Assembly: GCF_000970305.1 (NCBI RefSeq)
Contig: NZ_CP009517.1
Location: 2,418,001-2,482,000, forward strand
Reading direction: 5' to 3'
Origin: Methanosarcina barkeri 3
GTDB taxonomy: Archaea > Halobacteriota > Methanosarcinia > Methanosarcinales > Methanosarcinaceae
Length of the DNA stretch: 64,000 nucleotides
The position numbers were made by a program, and so were the translations under genes. Below are positions 38,050 to 47,429 of this stretch, piece by piece. The notes beneath the pieces were generated by a model, which worked only from the letters and a program-made list of their open reading frames with translations, searched no databases and was not told the DNA's origin. Every line of letters begins with the position of its first letter. The first letter of the stretch is position 1.

Positions 38050-40155
38050 TTGAACATATCAAATGTCAGAAAAAATATACTAAAAGTAGACGTCTACGAA
38101 TTGATGGTCTGGATAACCATAATTATTTTGCTTTATCTAATTAGCCTTAACAATTACCTCCTCTTCCATATAGTAGTAGAACTGTTTAGCGTCTACTTTG
38201 CATACGTGATATTCCTGATCGTGTGGAAGTCAAGAAGCCGTTTGGAAAACCGATACCTTCTGATATTGGGGGTCGGTTACTTTTTCGTAGGAAGTTTCGA
38301 CTTTCTAAGTGCGCTTGCGTTCCACCACATGAGGGTATTTCCCGGATTTGATACAGACCTGACCGCTAAGTTCTGGATCGTCGCAAGATTCCTGGAAAGC
38401 ACTTCTTTTCTGGTAGCTCCGCTGTTTTTGATACACGCTGGAGAGAGACAGGAGAGAAACGTCAAAACCCTTGAAAGCTCAATTTTTGCCTGGAGGGCAT
38501 TTCTTGTATATGCAGTAATTAGTGTTACCTGCCTAATTTCAATTTTTTTTTCCGAAAACTCCCAGGATTCTTATTTCCAGAGTTTGGGGTTTACTCAGTT
38601 CAAAGTAGCTAGTGGATACTTAATTTCTTTTATATCTTTTTGTTCATTTTTTCTCCTGTACATTGTCAGAGATAGGTTCGAAGAAAAAGTTTTCAATTTA
38701 CTCTCAATCTCCCTGGTGCTTACAGGCTTTGTTTCACTGTTATTTATATTCGACAGTCAAACAGGTGAGGCTCCAAGCATTATAGGTCTCTTCTTTAAAT
38801 TATTGTCTTTTTATCTGGTCTATAAAGCAATCGTAGATATCGGATTCGAAGAACCTTGCAGTCTTCTATTCAGAGAACTTAAACACCGAGAAGAAAATTT
38901 CAGGCAGAAAGCTGTTTTCTTTGAGGATGAATACGGTCATATTTGCAGAATAATAGGTAAAAGATACTTGACTGCGTATCGAAGCGCTAAGAAAGAAGAC
39001 AATCCGGAACACGAGTCAGATAGTTACAGTTCCTATATGCAAAACCTTCAGGGAATCGGGTTCCAATTTAATGAAAAGTTTAAACTGATATTTCTACATG
39101 GTTCGGTTGAGGAAATAACCGGCTATTCGAAGCAGGATTTCCTTTCTGGAAGAGTTGACTGGCAAGAAATAATCATACCTGAAGACCGTCCTGTTATTTC
39201 TAAAAAAAAAGACAAACTAAAATCAAACATTAATTCTATCGTTGAAAGTGAATATCGTATACGGAAAAAAGATGGGGAAATAAAATGGGTCCGTGAGATC
39301 TTCCAGAGAATCCTGGATGAATCAGAAAGTTCAGAAAAGTTCCAGGGGTTGGTTTATGATATCACCGAACGCAAAATGGCTGAGGAAGCTCTGGAAAAAA
39401 TAGACAAAATCAGATTAAAAGAGGTCCATCACCGCATAAAGAATAACCTTCAGGTAATTTCGTCTCTCCTCAGCCTTCAGGCAGAAAAATTCGAAGATAA
39501 AGAGGTGATCGAAGCCTTTAGAGAGAGCCAGAACCGTGTCGAATCCATCGCAATGATCCATGAGAGACTCCATGAGAGTGAAAGTACGGATGCTTTCGAC
39601 TTCTCGGACTACCTGAGAAAGCTAACCACAGATCTTTTTAGTTCCTACAATGTAGGAAACAGGAATATAAGTCTCAAATTGAACCTTGAGCAGGTTTATC
39701 TGGGAATGAATACTGCAGTTCCTCTTGGAATTATTATAAACGAAATCGTTTCAAATTCCCTGAAGCATGCTTTTCCCTCGGGAAAAGAAGGCGAAATCAA
39801 CATAAATTTCTACAGAACTGAAACTCTTGCTACAGAGTACGGCATCTCAGGTCAGGATAAAAACCGTCTACTGAAGGAAGACTGTAAGGATAGTGTAAAC
39901 GACTGTAAGGATAGTGTAAACGACTGTAAGGATTGTATAAACGACTGTAAGGATTCTATAAACAATAATTTCCGTTACATGCTTATAGTAGCCGATAACG
40001 GGATAGGAATTCCCAACGAAATTGACTTTCAAAATACTGAATCCCTGGGGCTCCAGCTAATAAACATTCTTGTTGAACAAATAGGCGGTGTTATAGAGCT
40101 TAAAAGAATCCAGGGGACAAAATATGTCATATATTTTAGTAAAGAAGGGAAATAA
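38050..40155 (+). CDS. MASE3-PAS histidine kinase (copy 2)
   Basis: This 701-residue paralogue of the kinase at 33.4 kb has the same order: MASE3 membrane domain (about 15-285), coiled linker, one PAS/PAC module (about 335-450), HisKA_2 (EVHHRIKNNLQVISSLLSLQ) and HATPase (NEIVSNSLKHAF, DNGIGIPNE). It carries an in-frame 21-base repeat inside the HATPase region, giving four DCKDSVN-type heptads. TTG 38050 sits immediately after GGGAGGTGA, so the spacing is short but the signal is strong. It is transcribed alone. Signal and partner are unknown. Confidence 0.9.
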   Translation: MNISNVRKNILKVDVYELMVWITIIILLYLISLNNYLLFHIVVELFSVYFAYVIFLIVWKSRSRLENRYLLILGVGYFFVGSFDFLSALAFHHMRVFPGFDTDLTAKFWIVARFLESTSFLVAPLFLIHAGERQERNVKTLESSIFAWRAFLVYAVISVTCLISIFFSENSQDSYFQSLGFTQFKVASGYLISFISFCSFFLLYIVRDRFEEKVFNLLSISLVLTGFVSLLFIFDSQTGEAPSIIGLFFKLLSFYLVYKAIVDIGFEEPCSLLFRELKHREENFRQKAVFFEDEYGHICRIIGKRYLTAYRSAKKEDNPEHESDSYSSYMQNLQGIGFQFNEKFKLIFLHGSVEEITGYSKQDFLSGRVDWQEIIIPEDRPVISKKKDKLKSNINSIVESEYRIRKKDGEIKWVREIFQRILDESESSEKFQGLVYDITERKMAEEALEKIDKIRLKEVHHRIKNNLQVISSLLSLQAEKFEDKEVIEAFRESQNRVESIAMIHERLHESESTDAFDFSDYLRKLTTDLFSSYNVGNRNISLKLNLEQVYLGMNTAVPLGIIINEIVSNSLKHAFPSGKEGEININFYRTETLATEYGISGQDKNRLLKEDCKDSVNDCKDSVNDCKDCINDCKDSINNNFRYMLIVADNGIGIPNEIDFQNTESLGLQLINILVEQIGGVIELKRIQGTKYVIYFSKEGK
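39880..39963 (+). repeat. In-frame 21-bp tandem repeat inside the kinase gene
   Basis: Four units of GACTGTAAGGATAGTGTAAA plus C encode D-C-K-D-S/C-V/I-N heptads. They lie between the N box and the G1 box of the HATPase domain, where the paralogue has an unrelated spacer of similar size. Confidence 0.9.
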
Positions 40156-40273
40156 AGCCTCATAATTTCAAAATATTATGACCATACCAAATTTTCCCAT
40201 TTTTGGAAGACTTTTTCTTTCATTCAGTTAAGTAAAAGAATCTATTTTACTTTAGTTCTCTTGAGGTGACTCT

Positions 40274-40873
40274 ATGAAACGCAACACAAAGGAATGGAAA
40301 GAAAAAAGGGCTGAATTTCTCAAAGGTAAAACCTGCGCGTGGTGTGGAACTTCCGACTCCCTATGTATTCACACTCCCAGAGCTTTTTCTCCGACGCAGG
40401 TTAGCTCCGAGATTTACAGTGTTGCGTATACCAGGTTCAAGGAAATTTACAGGCAAAATTATCAGAAATTCGATTCTGCTCCTTCCGGCAAACACCGTCA
40501 TAAAAGTCATCCTGCCTGGCATAAAGCTTCAACTGTGCATAAAACCGAACCTGACCATACTAACCTTGAGGAGCAGTTCATTGAAGTTCTCCTTGAAGAT
40601 TCAGAAGAAGGCAATTTCAAAAAGCTTTATCATGAATGGCTAGAAGAAACCGGGATTAAAGAGTTAATTGAAGAAGAAACTAAAAAAGCAGTGGAAGAAC
40701 GTGAGTCCTTGAAAAACGCAATTGTGCTTTGCAAACGATGCCATTTTGCAAGCCTCAGGGGTATGGATATCTGCCCTAAGTGCAGGAACAGATATAAGTC
40801 CGTAAACTATGAAACCTGTTTTGACTGTCTGCCTGATGAAAGAAAAGCAGAGTTTCGGAAAAGGCAAAATTGA
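40274..40873 (+). CDS. Zinc-finger protein with split HNH-like cysteine pairs
   Basis: This is a 199-residue soluble protein of unrecognised family. The N-terminal KTCAWCGTSDSLCIHTPRA and the late LCKRCHFASLRGMDICPKCR resemble the two halves of an HNH/zinc fold, separated by a long, charged helical insert (about 45-145, His/Lys-rich then Glu-rich). A last CFDC pair lies near residue 185. The active His-Asn-His of true HNH nucleases is not clearly present. GAGGTGA precedes the ATG. A nucleic-acid-binding role is a guess. Confidence 0.65.
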   Translation: MKRNTKEWKEKRAEFLKGKTCAWCGTSDSLCIHTPRAFSPTQVSSEIYSVAYTRFKEIYRQNYQKFDSAPSGKHRHKSHPAWHKASTVHKTEPDHTNLEEQFIEVLLEDSEEGNFKKLYHEWLEETGIKELIEEETKKAVEERESLKNAIVLCKRCHFASLRGMDICPKCRNRYKSVNYETCFDCLPDERKAEFRKRQN

Positions 40874-40898
40874 TAGTCTTCCCGAAATTCCGAGATTT

Positions 40899-41078
40899 CC
40901 TTTAAGTCGCTCTTTTCACCTTTAAGTCATTCATTTCACCTTTAAGTCGCTCTTTTCACCTTTAAGTCACTATTTTCACCTTTAAGTCACTATTTTCACC
41001 TTTAAGTCACTATTTTCACCTTTAAGTCACTATTTTCACCTTTAAGTCACTATTTTCACCTTTAAGTCGCTCCTTTCA
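40899..41078. repeat. 20-bp tandem repeat, 9 copies
   Basis: Nine units of TTTAAGTCACTATTTTCACC lie in the 230-base gap between two convergent genes. The central five are identical; the outer ones read GCTCTT or ATTCAT in place of ACTATT. Confidence 0.92.
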
Positions 41079-41102
41079 TTTACTTGATCCATAAAATTAT
41101 TT

Positions 41103-41390
41103 TCAAAGAAGAGCCCAGCCGCTTCCTCCGCATACCCTGCAAGTTCCACTCTCAAAAATCCCGGAACCGTTACATAAAGGACATACTATCGCAGGCTGAG
41201 CAACGAGTACAGCACCCTGTCCCCCACAAGCTTCACAAATTTTGCCATTAACATGTCCTGCTCCGTTGCAATGAAAGCATTTTTCTGGAGCATATTCGGT
41301 GTCTATATAGGTCTGGGGTATCTTATCACCTTCGAAGGTAAGATTACAGAAATATTGTCTGAAAATTCTGATATCTATTTTCGGCTTTAT
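41103..41390 (-). CDS. Small DnaJ-type zinc-finger protein without canonical start
   Basis: On the minus strand an open frame of about 95 codons ends at the TGA at 41103-41105. It encodes four CxxCxGxG motifs in series: CFHCNGAG, CEACGGQG, CPLCNGSG and CRVCGGSG. That is the zinc-binding arrangement of the DnaJ central domain, with no J domain. The upstream part reads KPKIDIRIFRQYFCNLTFEG. A TAA lies just before it, and no ATG, GTG or TTG is in frame. An ATA at 41388-41390 is the natural first codon. Either a rare start is used, the start was mutated, or the gene is dying. Zinc binding and a chaperone-like or RNA-linked role are inferred. Confidence 0.7.
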   Translation of the reverse strand: MKPKIDIRIFRQYFCNLTFEGDKIPQTYIDTEYAPEKCFHCNGAGHVNGKICEACGGQGAVLVAQPAIVCPLCNGSGIFESGTCRVCGGSGWALL

Positions 41391-41883
41391 GAGTTAAAAG
41401 AGCTTTCAAAAAGATAAAAAGGAAAAGATTATAACTTAATTACCGGCTTTTCATTTCTTTTAAGATCCATAGACCTTCTAGTTATCATTGTCAAAGTGTT
41501 CATAAATGCTTTAAATTGCTATAAAAATTTGATTCTTAATCTTAATTGAAAATTTTCCCTATAAATTTCGCTTTTTTACTTGCCAGTTCAAGCAATAACT
41601 TTCTTCAAAGAAAGAGATATTATCCGATATTTCAACTGATATGCTAGCACAATACCCTTCAATATAAAAGAATAATTTTCCAAAAAAATCTTCCCGTTTC
41701 TGTCCCTTCTTTATAATATTTATCAATATATCTCCACTTAATAACATAAAATATTACTTTTAGTGATTCCGGTAGTTTTAAGTAACATCAAAAAAATAAT
41801 ATTAATTAGGGAGGGGTTTTAGAGCTGTGTCTAGGGGCGCAAGCTTTGGGACGGTTGTCTCCTTAAATTTAGGGAGTTGAAAT

Positions 41884-42687
41884 ATGGCAAATAGGGATAA
41901 TCTGGATTTTTTGTCAGCAAGCACAATAAAAGGAGATAAGGTCGTCAATAGGGAAGGAGAAGATCTTGGGAAAATTGAAGAATTAATGATCGATCTCCAT
42001 GATGGAAGAATAGGATACGTCGTTCTTTCTTTTGGTGGATTTCTTGGTCTGGGTGATAAGCTGTTCGCCATTCCCTGGCAGGCTTTTAAACTGAGAACAC
42101 ACGAACATGCCTTTTTACTTGATATTCCTAAAGAGACTCTTAAAAAGGCAGAAGGGTTTGATAAAGACAACTGGCCTGTAACTTCACATGAGTGGCTTTC
42201 CACTGTATATGGCTATTATGGGTATCAACCTTACTGGCAGACAGGAGTGTCTGAAGAAGCTGAATCACAAAGGATGGCCAGGACAAGAGGCACATCTTCA
42301 GAGAGAGAAAATCCAGATTTCTTGTCTGCAGGCACGCTAAAAGGGGATAAGGTCGTCAATGCAGACGGAGAGGATATCGGAAAGATTGAAGAATTCATGA
42401 TTGATCTTACAGATGGAAGAATAGCGTATGTCGTCTTGTCTTTTGGCGGATTCCTGGGCCTGGGTGATAAACTATTTGGTATACCCTGGCAGGCTTTTAC
42501 ACTAATGCCACACGAACACGCTTTCTTACTTGATGTTCCCAAGGACGTCCTGGAAAAAGCAGAAGGCTTTGATAAAAATAACTGGCCTGTAACTAATCGT
42601 GAGTGGCTTGCTACTGTGTACAGTTACTACGGATATCAGCCTTACTGGCAGACACAAAGAATAGAGAGCCGTCCGGGCAATATCTGA
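41884..42687 (+). CDS. Double PRC-barrel protein (gene 1 of 3)
   Basis: This is a 267-residue soluble protein made of two PRC-barrel modules (about 7-115 and 140-250). Each follows the pattern NxDFLSAxTxKGDKVVNxxG, then GKIEELMIDLxDG, FGGFLGLGDKLFAIPWQAF, HEHAFLLDIPK and KAEGFDKDNWP with a YYGYQPYWQ end. PRC barrels occur in photosynthetic reaction centre H subunits and ribosome maturation factor RimM; those of methanogens have no known role. GGGAG lies upstream of the ATG. It begins a three-gene tandem cluster. Confidence 0.9.
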   Translation: MANRDNLDFLSASTIKGDKVVNREGEDLGKIEELMIDLHDGRIGYVVLSFGGFLGLGDKLFAIPWQAFKLRTHEHAFLLDIPKETLKKAEGFDKDNWPVTSHEWLSTVYGYYGYQPYWQTGVSEEAESQRMARTRGTSSERENPDFLSAGTLKGDKVVNADGEDIGKIEEFMIDLTDGRIAYVVLSFGGFLGLGDKLFGIPWQAFTLMPHEHAFLLDVPKDVLEKAEGFDKNNWPVTNREWLATVYSYYGYQPYWQTQRIESRPGNI

Positions 42688-42825
42688 ACCTTAATAATCA
42701 TAGATACAGGTATAAGTACTGGCAAATAGGGGGTTGGAACTAACTTAATCAGGAGAGAAATTTGTAATAGTTCTTGGAGTCCAGGCTTTAAAAATACTTA
42801 TCTCTTTAGTTTGGGGAGCTAGAAT

Positions 42826-43620
42826 ATGGTAGATAGAGATGATCCGGATTTTTTGTCAGAAGGTGAGCTAAAAGGTAATAAGGTAGTCAATAAAACTAGA
42901 GAAGATATTGGAAGGATTGAAAAATTAATGATTGATCTTGCAGACGGAAGAATAGCATATGCCGTATTGTCTTTTGGTGAAATCCTGGATAAGGGAAATA
43001 AACTGTTTGCTATTCCCTGGGAGGCTCTTACACCAAAAATACATGAGCATGCTTTCATTCTCGATATCTCTGGTGAGGTTCTGGAAAAAGCCGAAGATTT
43101 CGATAAGAATAGATTGCCTTTAACCCGAGATGAACTATCCGGAGTCTACACTTATTATGGACATCTGCCTTACTGGCAAACTGTAGTGGCAAAACAAGCC
43201 GGATTGCCTGGTGAGACCGAATCGGAAAGAATTGCTAGAATGAGAAGAACATCGGTTAGAAAATATCCAGATTTTTTACCGGCAGACACAATAAAAGGAG
43301 AAAAAGTTGTCAGTATCGCTGGAGAGAATCTTGGAAAGATTGAAGAGTTAATAATTGACCTCCAGGCTGGAAGAGTGGCATATTCCATCCTTTCCTTCGG
43401 TGAGTTTTCGGATATGGGCGGTAAGTTTTTTGCTATCCCCTGGCAGGCTCTTCAAGCAAAATTTCAAGAACACGCCTTCTTACTTAATATTCCTAAGTAT
43501 ACTCTTGAAAAAGCAGAAGGCTTTGATAAAGATAACTGGCCCGTAACCACCCGTGAGTGGCTTTCCACTGTGTATAGCTACTATGAGTACGAGCCTTACT
43601 GGCAGATGCCGAAATTATAA
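42826..43620 (+). CDS. Double PRC-barrel protein (gene 2 of 3)
   Basis: This 264-residue protein has two PRC-barrel modules of the same plan as its neighbours, but more diverged. FGEILDKGNKLFAIPWEAL and FGEFSDMGGKFFAIPWQAL replace the GGFLGLGDK core. The linker carries SERIARMRRTSVRKYPD, matching the SQRMARTRGTSSERENPD linkers in the other two genes. GGGGAG lies upstream of the ATG. It is 138 bases after gene 1, which suggests separate duplication units rather than a tightly packed operon. Confidence 0.9.
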   Translation: MVDRDDPDFLSEGELKGNKVVNKTREDIGRIEKLMIDLADGRIAYAVLSFGEILDKGNKLFAIPWEALTPKIHEHAFILDISGEVLEKAEDFDKNRLPLTRDELSGVYTYYGHLPYWQTVVAKQAGLPGETESERIARMRRTSVRKYPDFLPADTIKGEKVVSIAGENLGKIEELIIDLQAGRVAYSILSFGEFSDMGGKFFAIPWQALQAKFQEHAFLLNIPKYTLEKAEGFDKDNWPVTTREWLSTVYSYYEYEPYWQMPKL

Positions 43621-43788
43621 AGCCGGTCTCAGTTAATGTGTCTTAATCTTGATCTGGCAGGCAGACATATGTATAAATCCTGCTAGAAGAAGGGATGCTT
43701 AAATAAATTTATGGGGAAGAAGTTTGAAGTTATGCATGGAGTGAAGGTATTTAAAATGTAAATTTTCTAAAAACTGGGGGTTGGAAAT

Positions 43789-45732
43789 ATGGCAGATCGA
43801 AATAATCCAGATTTTTTGTCAGCAAGCACAATAAAAGGAGATAAGATTGTCAATGAAGCTGGGGATGACCTTGGAAAGATTGAAGAATTAATGATTGATC
43901 TTCGCGACGGAAGGCTAGCGTATGTTGTAATGTCTTTTGGAGGATTCCTGGGTCTGGGCGATAAATTGTTTGCTATTCCCTGGCAAGCATTTAGATTAAA
44001 ACTTCACGATCACGCCTTCATTCTTGATGTTCCCAAGGATGTTCTGGAAAAGGCAGAAGGCTTTGACAAAGACAACTGGCCTATCACCTCCCGTGAATGG
44101 CTTTCCACCGTATACAGCTATTATGGATACCAGCCTTACTGGCAGCCAAGAGTACCTGAAGAAATCGAATCACAAAGGATGGCCAGGACAAGAGGCACAT
44201 CTTCAGAGAGAGAAAATCCAGATTTCTTGTCCGCAGACACGCTAAAAGGGGACAAAGTTATCGATAAATCTGGAAAGGATACCGGGAAGATTGAAGAGTT
44301 TATGATTGATCTCCAGGATGGAAAAGTAGGGTACGTTGTAGTCTCACATGGTGGATTTCTGGGTATAGGCAATAAATTATTTGCTCTTCCCTGGGAGGCT
44401 CTTTCACTTAGACTGCATGAGCATGCTTTCGCTCTCAATGTGTCTAATGAGACTTTCGACAAAGCAGAGGGCTTTGACAAGGACAACTGGCCTTTGACTC
44501 GTGAGGAGCTCTCCAGAACCTACAGCTACTATGGGTATCAACCTTACTGGCAGACAGGAATGGCAACACAGGCAGCAGGAGTCTCGGCAGCAATGCCAGC
44601 TGAGAGCGAACCTGAACGGATGGCCAGAATGGAAAGAGAAGGACAGGCGCTACCGGTAGGAGCGGAAGAAGAGAGAAAGACGCAGCAAGAAAGAGAAAGG
44701 CTTGAAGAGTTAAGGAGAACACAGGAAGAAAAAATTTCCCAGCTAGAAAAACAGCAGACAAAAGCCCAGAAACAGGCAGATACCGAAAGGGAAAGGCTAG
44801 CACGTCTGGAAAGAGAGCGGATTGAGGCTGAGAGGCAGGCACAGGCTGAAAAACAAAGGTTAGTACAGCTGGAAAAAGAGTTACAGGAGGCAAGAAGACA
44901 GGAAAAAATGGAAGCTGTATCCCGTCTTGAAGAAGAGTTGAAATCAGTACAGATACAGGAGGGAACCCGCCGAGATAGACTGGCTCAACTGGAAAGAGAG
45001 TGTACGGAGGCTCAGAGACAGGCCGAAACCGAGAGGCAGAAACTGGCACAACTGGAAAAAGAACGTACTGAAGTAGAAAGTCAGGCCAAGAAAGAGAGAG
45101 AAAGGCTGGCACAAATGGAGAGAGAGCGGGTAGAAGCTGAGACTCTAGCCCAGACGAGAGTTATGGCAGGTAGAGAAATGCCTGACTTTTTATCAGCAAG
45201 TACGATAAAAACAGATAGAGTTGTCAATTCGGCTGGAGAGGATATTGGAAGGATCGAAGAACTAATGGTTGACCTCGAAAACGGTAAAATAGCATATGCT
45301 GTGCTTTCCTTTGGCGGATTTCTGGGCATGGCCGACAAGTTCTTTGCAATTCCCTGGCAGGCTTTTACATCGAGGCCGCATGAGCATGCCTTCTTACTTG
45401 ATATTCCCAGGGATGTTCTGGAAAAGGCAGAAGGCTTTGACAAGGACAACTGGCCATTAACTCGTGAGGAGCTCTCCAGAACCTACACCTATTATGGATA
45501 CCAGCCTTACTGGCAGACAGGCGTAGCTACAGGAATGTCTAGAGAAACCCAGCCACAGAGGACAACTAGCACTCAAAGTGAAAGACCCCTGGAGACAGCA
45601 GAGGAACTAATAGCACGGCAGGAAAAAGAACGGATAGAAAAACTGGAAAAGACCGAAACCAATGAAGAGAGACTTGAGCGGTTGGAAAGAGAAAAAGAGG
45701 TGGCAGAAAGGCGGGAACGCAAATATCATTGA
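43789..45732 (+). CDS. Triple PRC-barrel protein with long coiled coil (gene 3 of 3)
   Basis: This is a 647-residue protein. Two PRC-barrel modules (about 5-115 and 145-255) are followed by a highly charged coiled coil (about 285-460, repeats of the type ERxRLAQLERERxEAE). A third PRC barrel (about 463-575) follows, then a second short coiled coil (about 605-647, rich in E, R and K). No membrane segment is seen. The coiled coil implies an elongated oligomer displaying barrels at both ends. GGGGGTTGG precedes the ATG. A scaffold role is inferred from layout only. Confidence 0.9.
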   Translation: MADRNNPDFLSASTIKGDKIVNEAGDDLGKIEELMIDLRDGRLAYVVMSFGGFLGLGDKLFAIPWQAFRLKLHDHAFILDVPKDVLEKAEGFDKDNWPITSREWLSTVYSYYGYQPYWQPRVPEEIESQRMARTRGTSSERENPDFLSADTLKGDKVIDKSGKDTGKIEEFMIDLQDGKVGYVVVSHGGFLGIGNKLFALPWEALSLRLHEHAFALNVSNETFDKAEGFDKDNWPLTREELSRTYSYYGYQPYWQTGMATQAAGVSAAMPAESEPERMARMEREGQALPVGAEEERKTQQERERLEELRRTQEEKISQLEKQQTKAQKQADTERERLARLERERIEAERQAQAEKQRLVQLEKELQEARRQEKMEAVSRLEEELKSVQIQEGTRRDRLAQLERECTEAQRQAETERQKLAQLEKERTEVESQAKKERERLAQMERERVEAETLAQTRVMAGREMPDFLSASTIKTDRVVNSAGEDIGRIEELMVDLENGKIAYAVLSFGGFLGMADKFFAIPWQAFTSRPHEHAFLLDIPRDVLEKAEGFDKDNWPLTREELSRTYTYYGYQPYWQTGVATGMSRETQPQRTTSTQSERPLETAEELIARQEKERIEKLEKTETNEERLERLEREKEVAERRERKYH

Positions 45733-45942
45733 AAGAGAAGAGTGATATAGAGACGGGAATTAGAGACGGGAACAAAAATAATAAATATATGAGGGAGGCA
45801 ATGTTAGCATGTCTCCCTAAACCAAATTATATTAAGGTTAGAAACGCTAGTTATATGCTAGCTATTTTATATTCGGTTTATTCTAAAAGTCTAAATCTGT
45901 CTTTAAATTAACTGTAAAATCGATTAAAAGGATCCGTTTCTT

Positions 45943-46056
45943 ATTAACTTCTTATTTCTTATTAACTTTTTATTAATTTTTTATTAATTTTTTATTAACT
46001 TTTTATTAACTTCTTGTTAATTTCCTGTTAATTTCCTGTTAATTTCCTGTTAATTC
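45943..46056. repeat. 13-14 bp TTATTAACTTTT tandem repeat
   Basis: About eight units grade from TTATTAACTTTT to TGTTAATTTCC. They lie between the PRC-barrel cluster and the convergent DUF362 gene. The T-rich plus strand could also act as a terminator for the PRC-barrel gene. Confidence 0.75.
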
Positions 46057-46095
46057 TTCTACTTACGATTTTGATATGTTGTCACTTTTACATAT

Positions 46096-47244
46096 TCATG
46101 TTGTCTTTTCTGCCAAAAGCTTTGCAAGCAACGACTTTTTAATTTCCACTGCGTTATTGGGGCATAGTTCGCGGCAGCAATAACACAGGATACACCTTTC
46201 TTCATTGATTTTAAAACTCCCGTCTTCAAGCCGTTCAACAGCATGAGGAGAGCAGTTTAAATAACAGGCTCCGCAGTGAGTGCATTTTCTCCTGTTAATC
46301 CTGGGATAAATCTTATAGTATTTGCCTAGATTGCGGGTAAGAAAGGAAGGAGCTGTACTGACTCCTCCACTGGATGGTTTGAATTTCCTTTTGACTTCTT
46401 CCAATGGGGTTCCGACCACAACAGGACACTGATTTCCAAATCCTTTTTTCATGGCTCCTTGTGTCGTAGGAATTTTGAGAGGATCAAAACCTATCATTTC
46501 AGCAGCAACAATATCCAGGGAAATGCAATCCCGGCTTGCCAAAATTACTCTGGAATTTACGGGTTTCCCATGAGAAGGCCCATTTTCTTCCATGCCTATA
46601 ACCCCATCCATGACTGCGAAGGCAGGCCTGACAACCGAGTATACATCGGCAACGGCTTCGCCAAAAAGGTCTCTTTTTCCAAGAAGATGCGCTTCCTTCC
46701 GGCATCTTAAGGGGAGAGTTCCGAAAAAGTTCTTAACCGCACCTGTGTAGTAGGTAAGTTCATGAGTTTTTAGTTTTGGGAGAGATATAATTACATCAGC
46801 TTCAAGGACAGGATTTGCAATGTACAACTTGCGGAACTGAAGAGGATCCGGGACATCTACCTGGGTAAAGCCTGCGGTTTCGAAATTTACTACTTTTGCT
46901 CCGGCTTTTCGGGCAGCTTCTTCTATACCTGAAACTTTCAGGGCTTTTGAGGTGGCTCCTGGCCTTGAGATTCCGGCTCCGTCCCCTACTATAGGTTTTC
47001 CTCCGACCTTAAGTACGAATTTGCACATTGACGCTACAACTGAAGGATGAGTGGTTACTGCACTTTCAGGAGAGGCAGCTGCAAGGATATTTGGTTTCAG
47101 GAGTACGCTGTCACCAGGATGAATTATATTCTCAAGGCCCCCTAGAAGTTCCAGAGCCTCAGCTATTGCTTTTTCCGTATAAGAATAATCAGGGCAGCGC
47201 GTTATGGATACTTTATTCACGGTTGTGGAAATAAGTGAGTTCAT
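46096..47244 (-). CDS. DUF362 protein with two [4Fe-4S] ferredoxin motifs
   Basis: This is a 382-residue protein. The DUF362 domain (about 12-300) contains GDSVLLKPNILAAASPESAV, GDGAGISRPGAT and LPKLKTHELTYYTGAVKNFFG. Two cluster-binding motifs follow at the C-terminus: CTHCGACYLNCSP and CILCYCCRELCP. The family is widespread in anaerobes and its reaction is unknown; an electron-transfer or redox-sensing job is likely. The gene is preceded by an ArsR-like regulator on the same strand, with a 185-base repeat-filled gap. Confidence 0.9.
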   Translation of the reverse strand: MNSLISTTVNKVSITRCPDYSYTEKAIAEALELLGGLENIIHPGDSVLLKPNILAAASPESAVTTHPSVVASMCKFVLKVGGKPIVGDGAGISRPGATSKALKVSGIEEAARKAGAKVVNFETAGFTQVDVPDPLQFRKLYIANPVLEADVIISLPKLKTHELTYYTGAVKNFFGTLPLRCRKEAHLLGKRDLFGEAVADVYSVVRPAFAVMDGVIGMEENGPSHGKPVNSRVILASRDCISLDIVAAEMIGFDPLKIPTTQGAMKKGFGNQCPVVVGTPLEEVKRKFKPSSGGVSTAPSFLTRNLGKYYKIYPRINRRKCTHCGACYLNCSPHAVERLEDGSFKINEERCILCYCCRELCPNNAVEIKKSLLAKLLAEKTT

Positions 47245-47249
47245 TATTG

Positions 47250-47385
47250 AATTTCTTTCCGGTTTAAAGTTTTTATTATTCAGTTTCTTTCCGGTTCAAA
47301 GTTTTACTATTGAGTTTTTTTCCGGTCCAAATTTTTATTATTGAGTTTCGTTCCTGCTTAATATTTTTATTATTGAACTATTTCC
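47250..47385. repeat. About 31-bp tandem repeat, 4 copies
   Basis: Units resemble TATTGAGTTTCTTTCCGGTT followed by CAAAGTTTTTAT, becoming diverged away from the DUF362 start. They occupy the upstream region of that gene. Confidence 0.75.
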
Positions 47386-47429
47386 TTCTCAGTTAATGTC
47401 GAATTCTTCTCTGTCTCTGTCTTAATTTC

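Noticed and set aside
41559-41747. 62-residue minus-strand open frame upstream of the PRC-barrel genes
   Set aside because: The composition is plausible, but there is no ribosome-binding site, no motif and no neighbour support.
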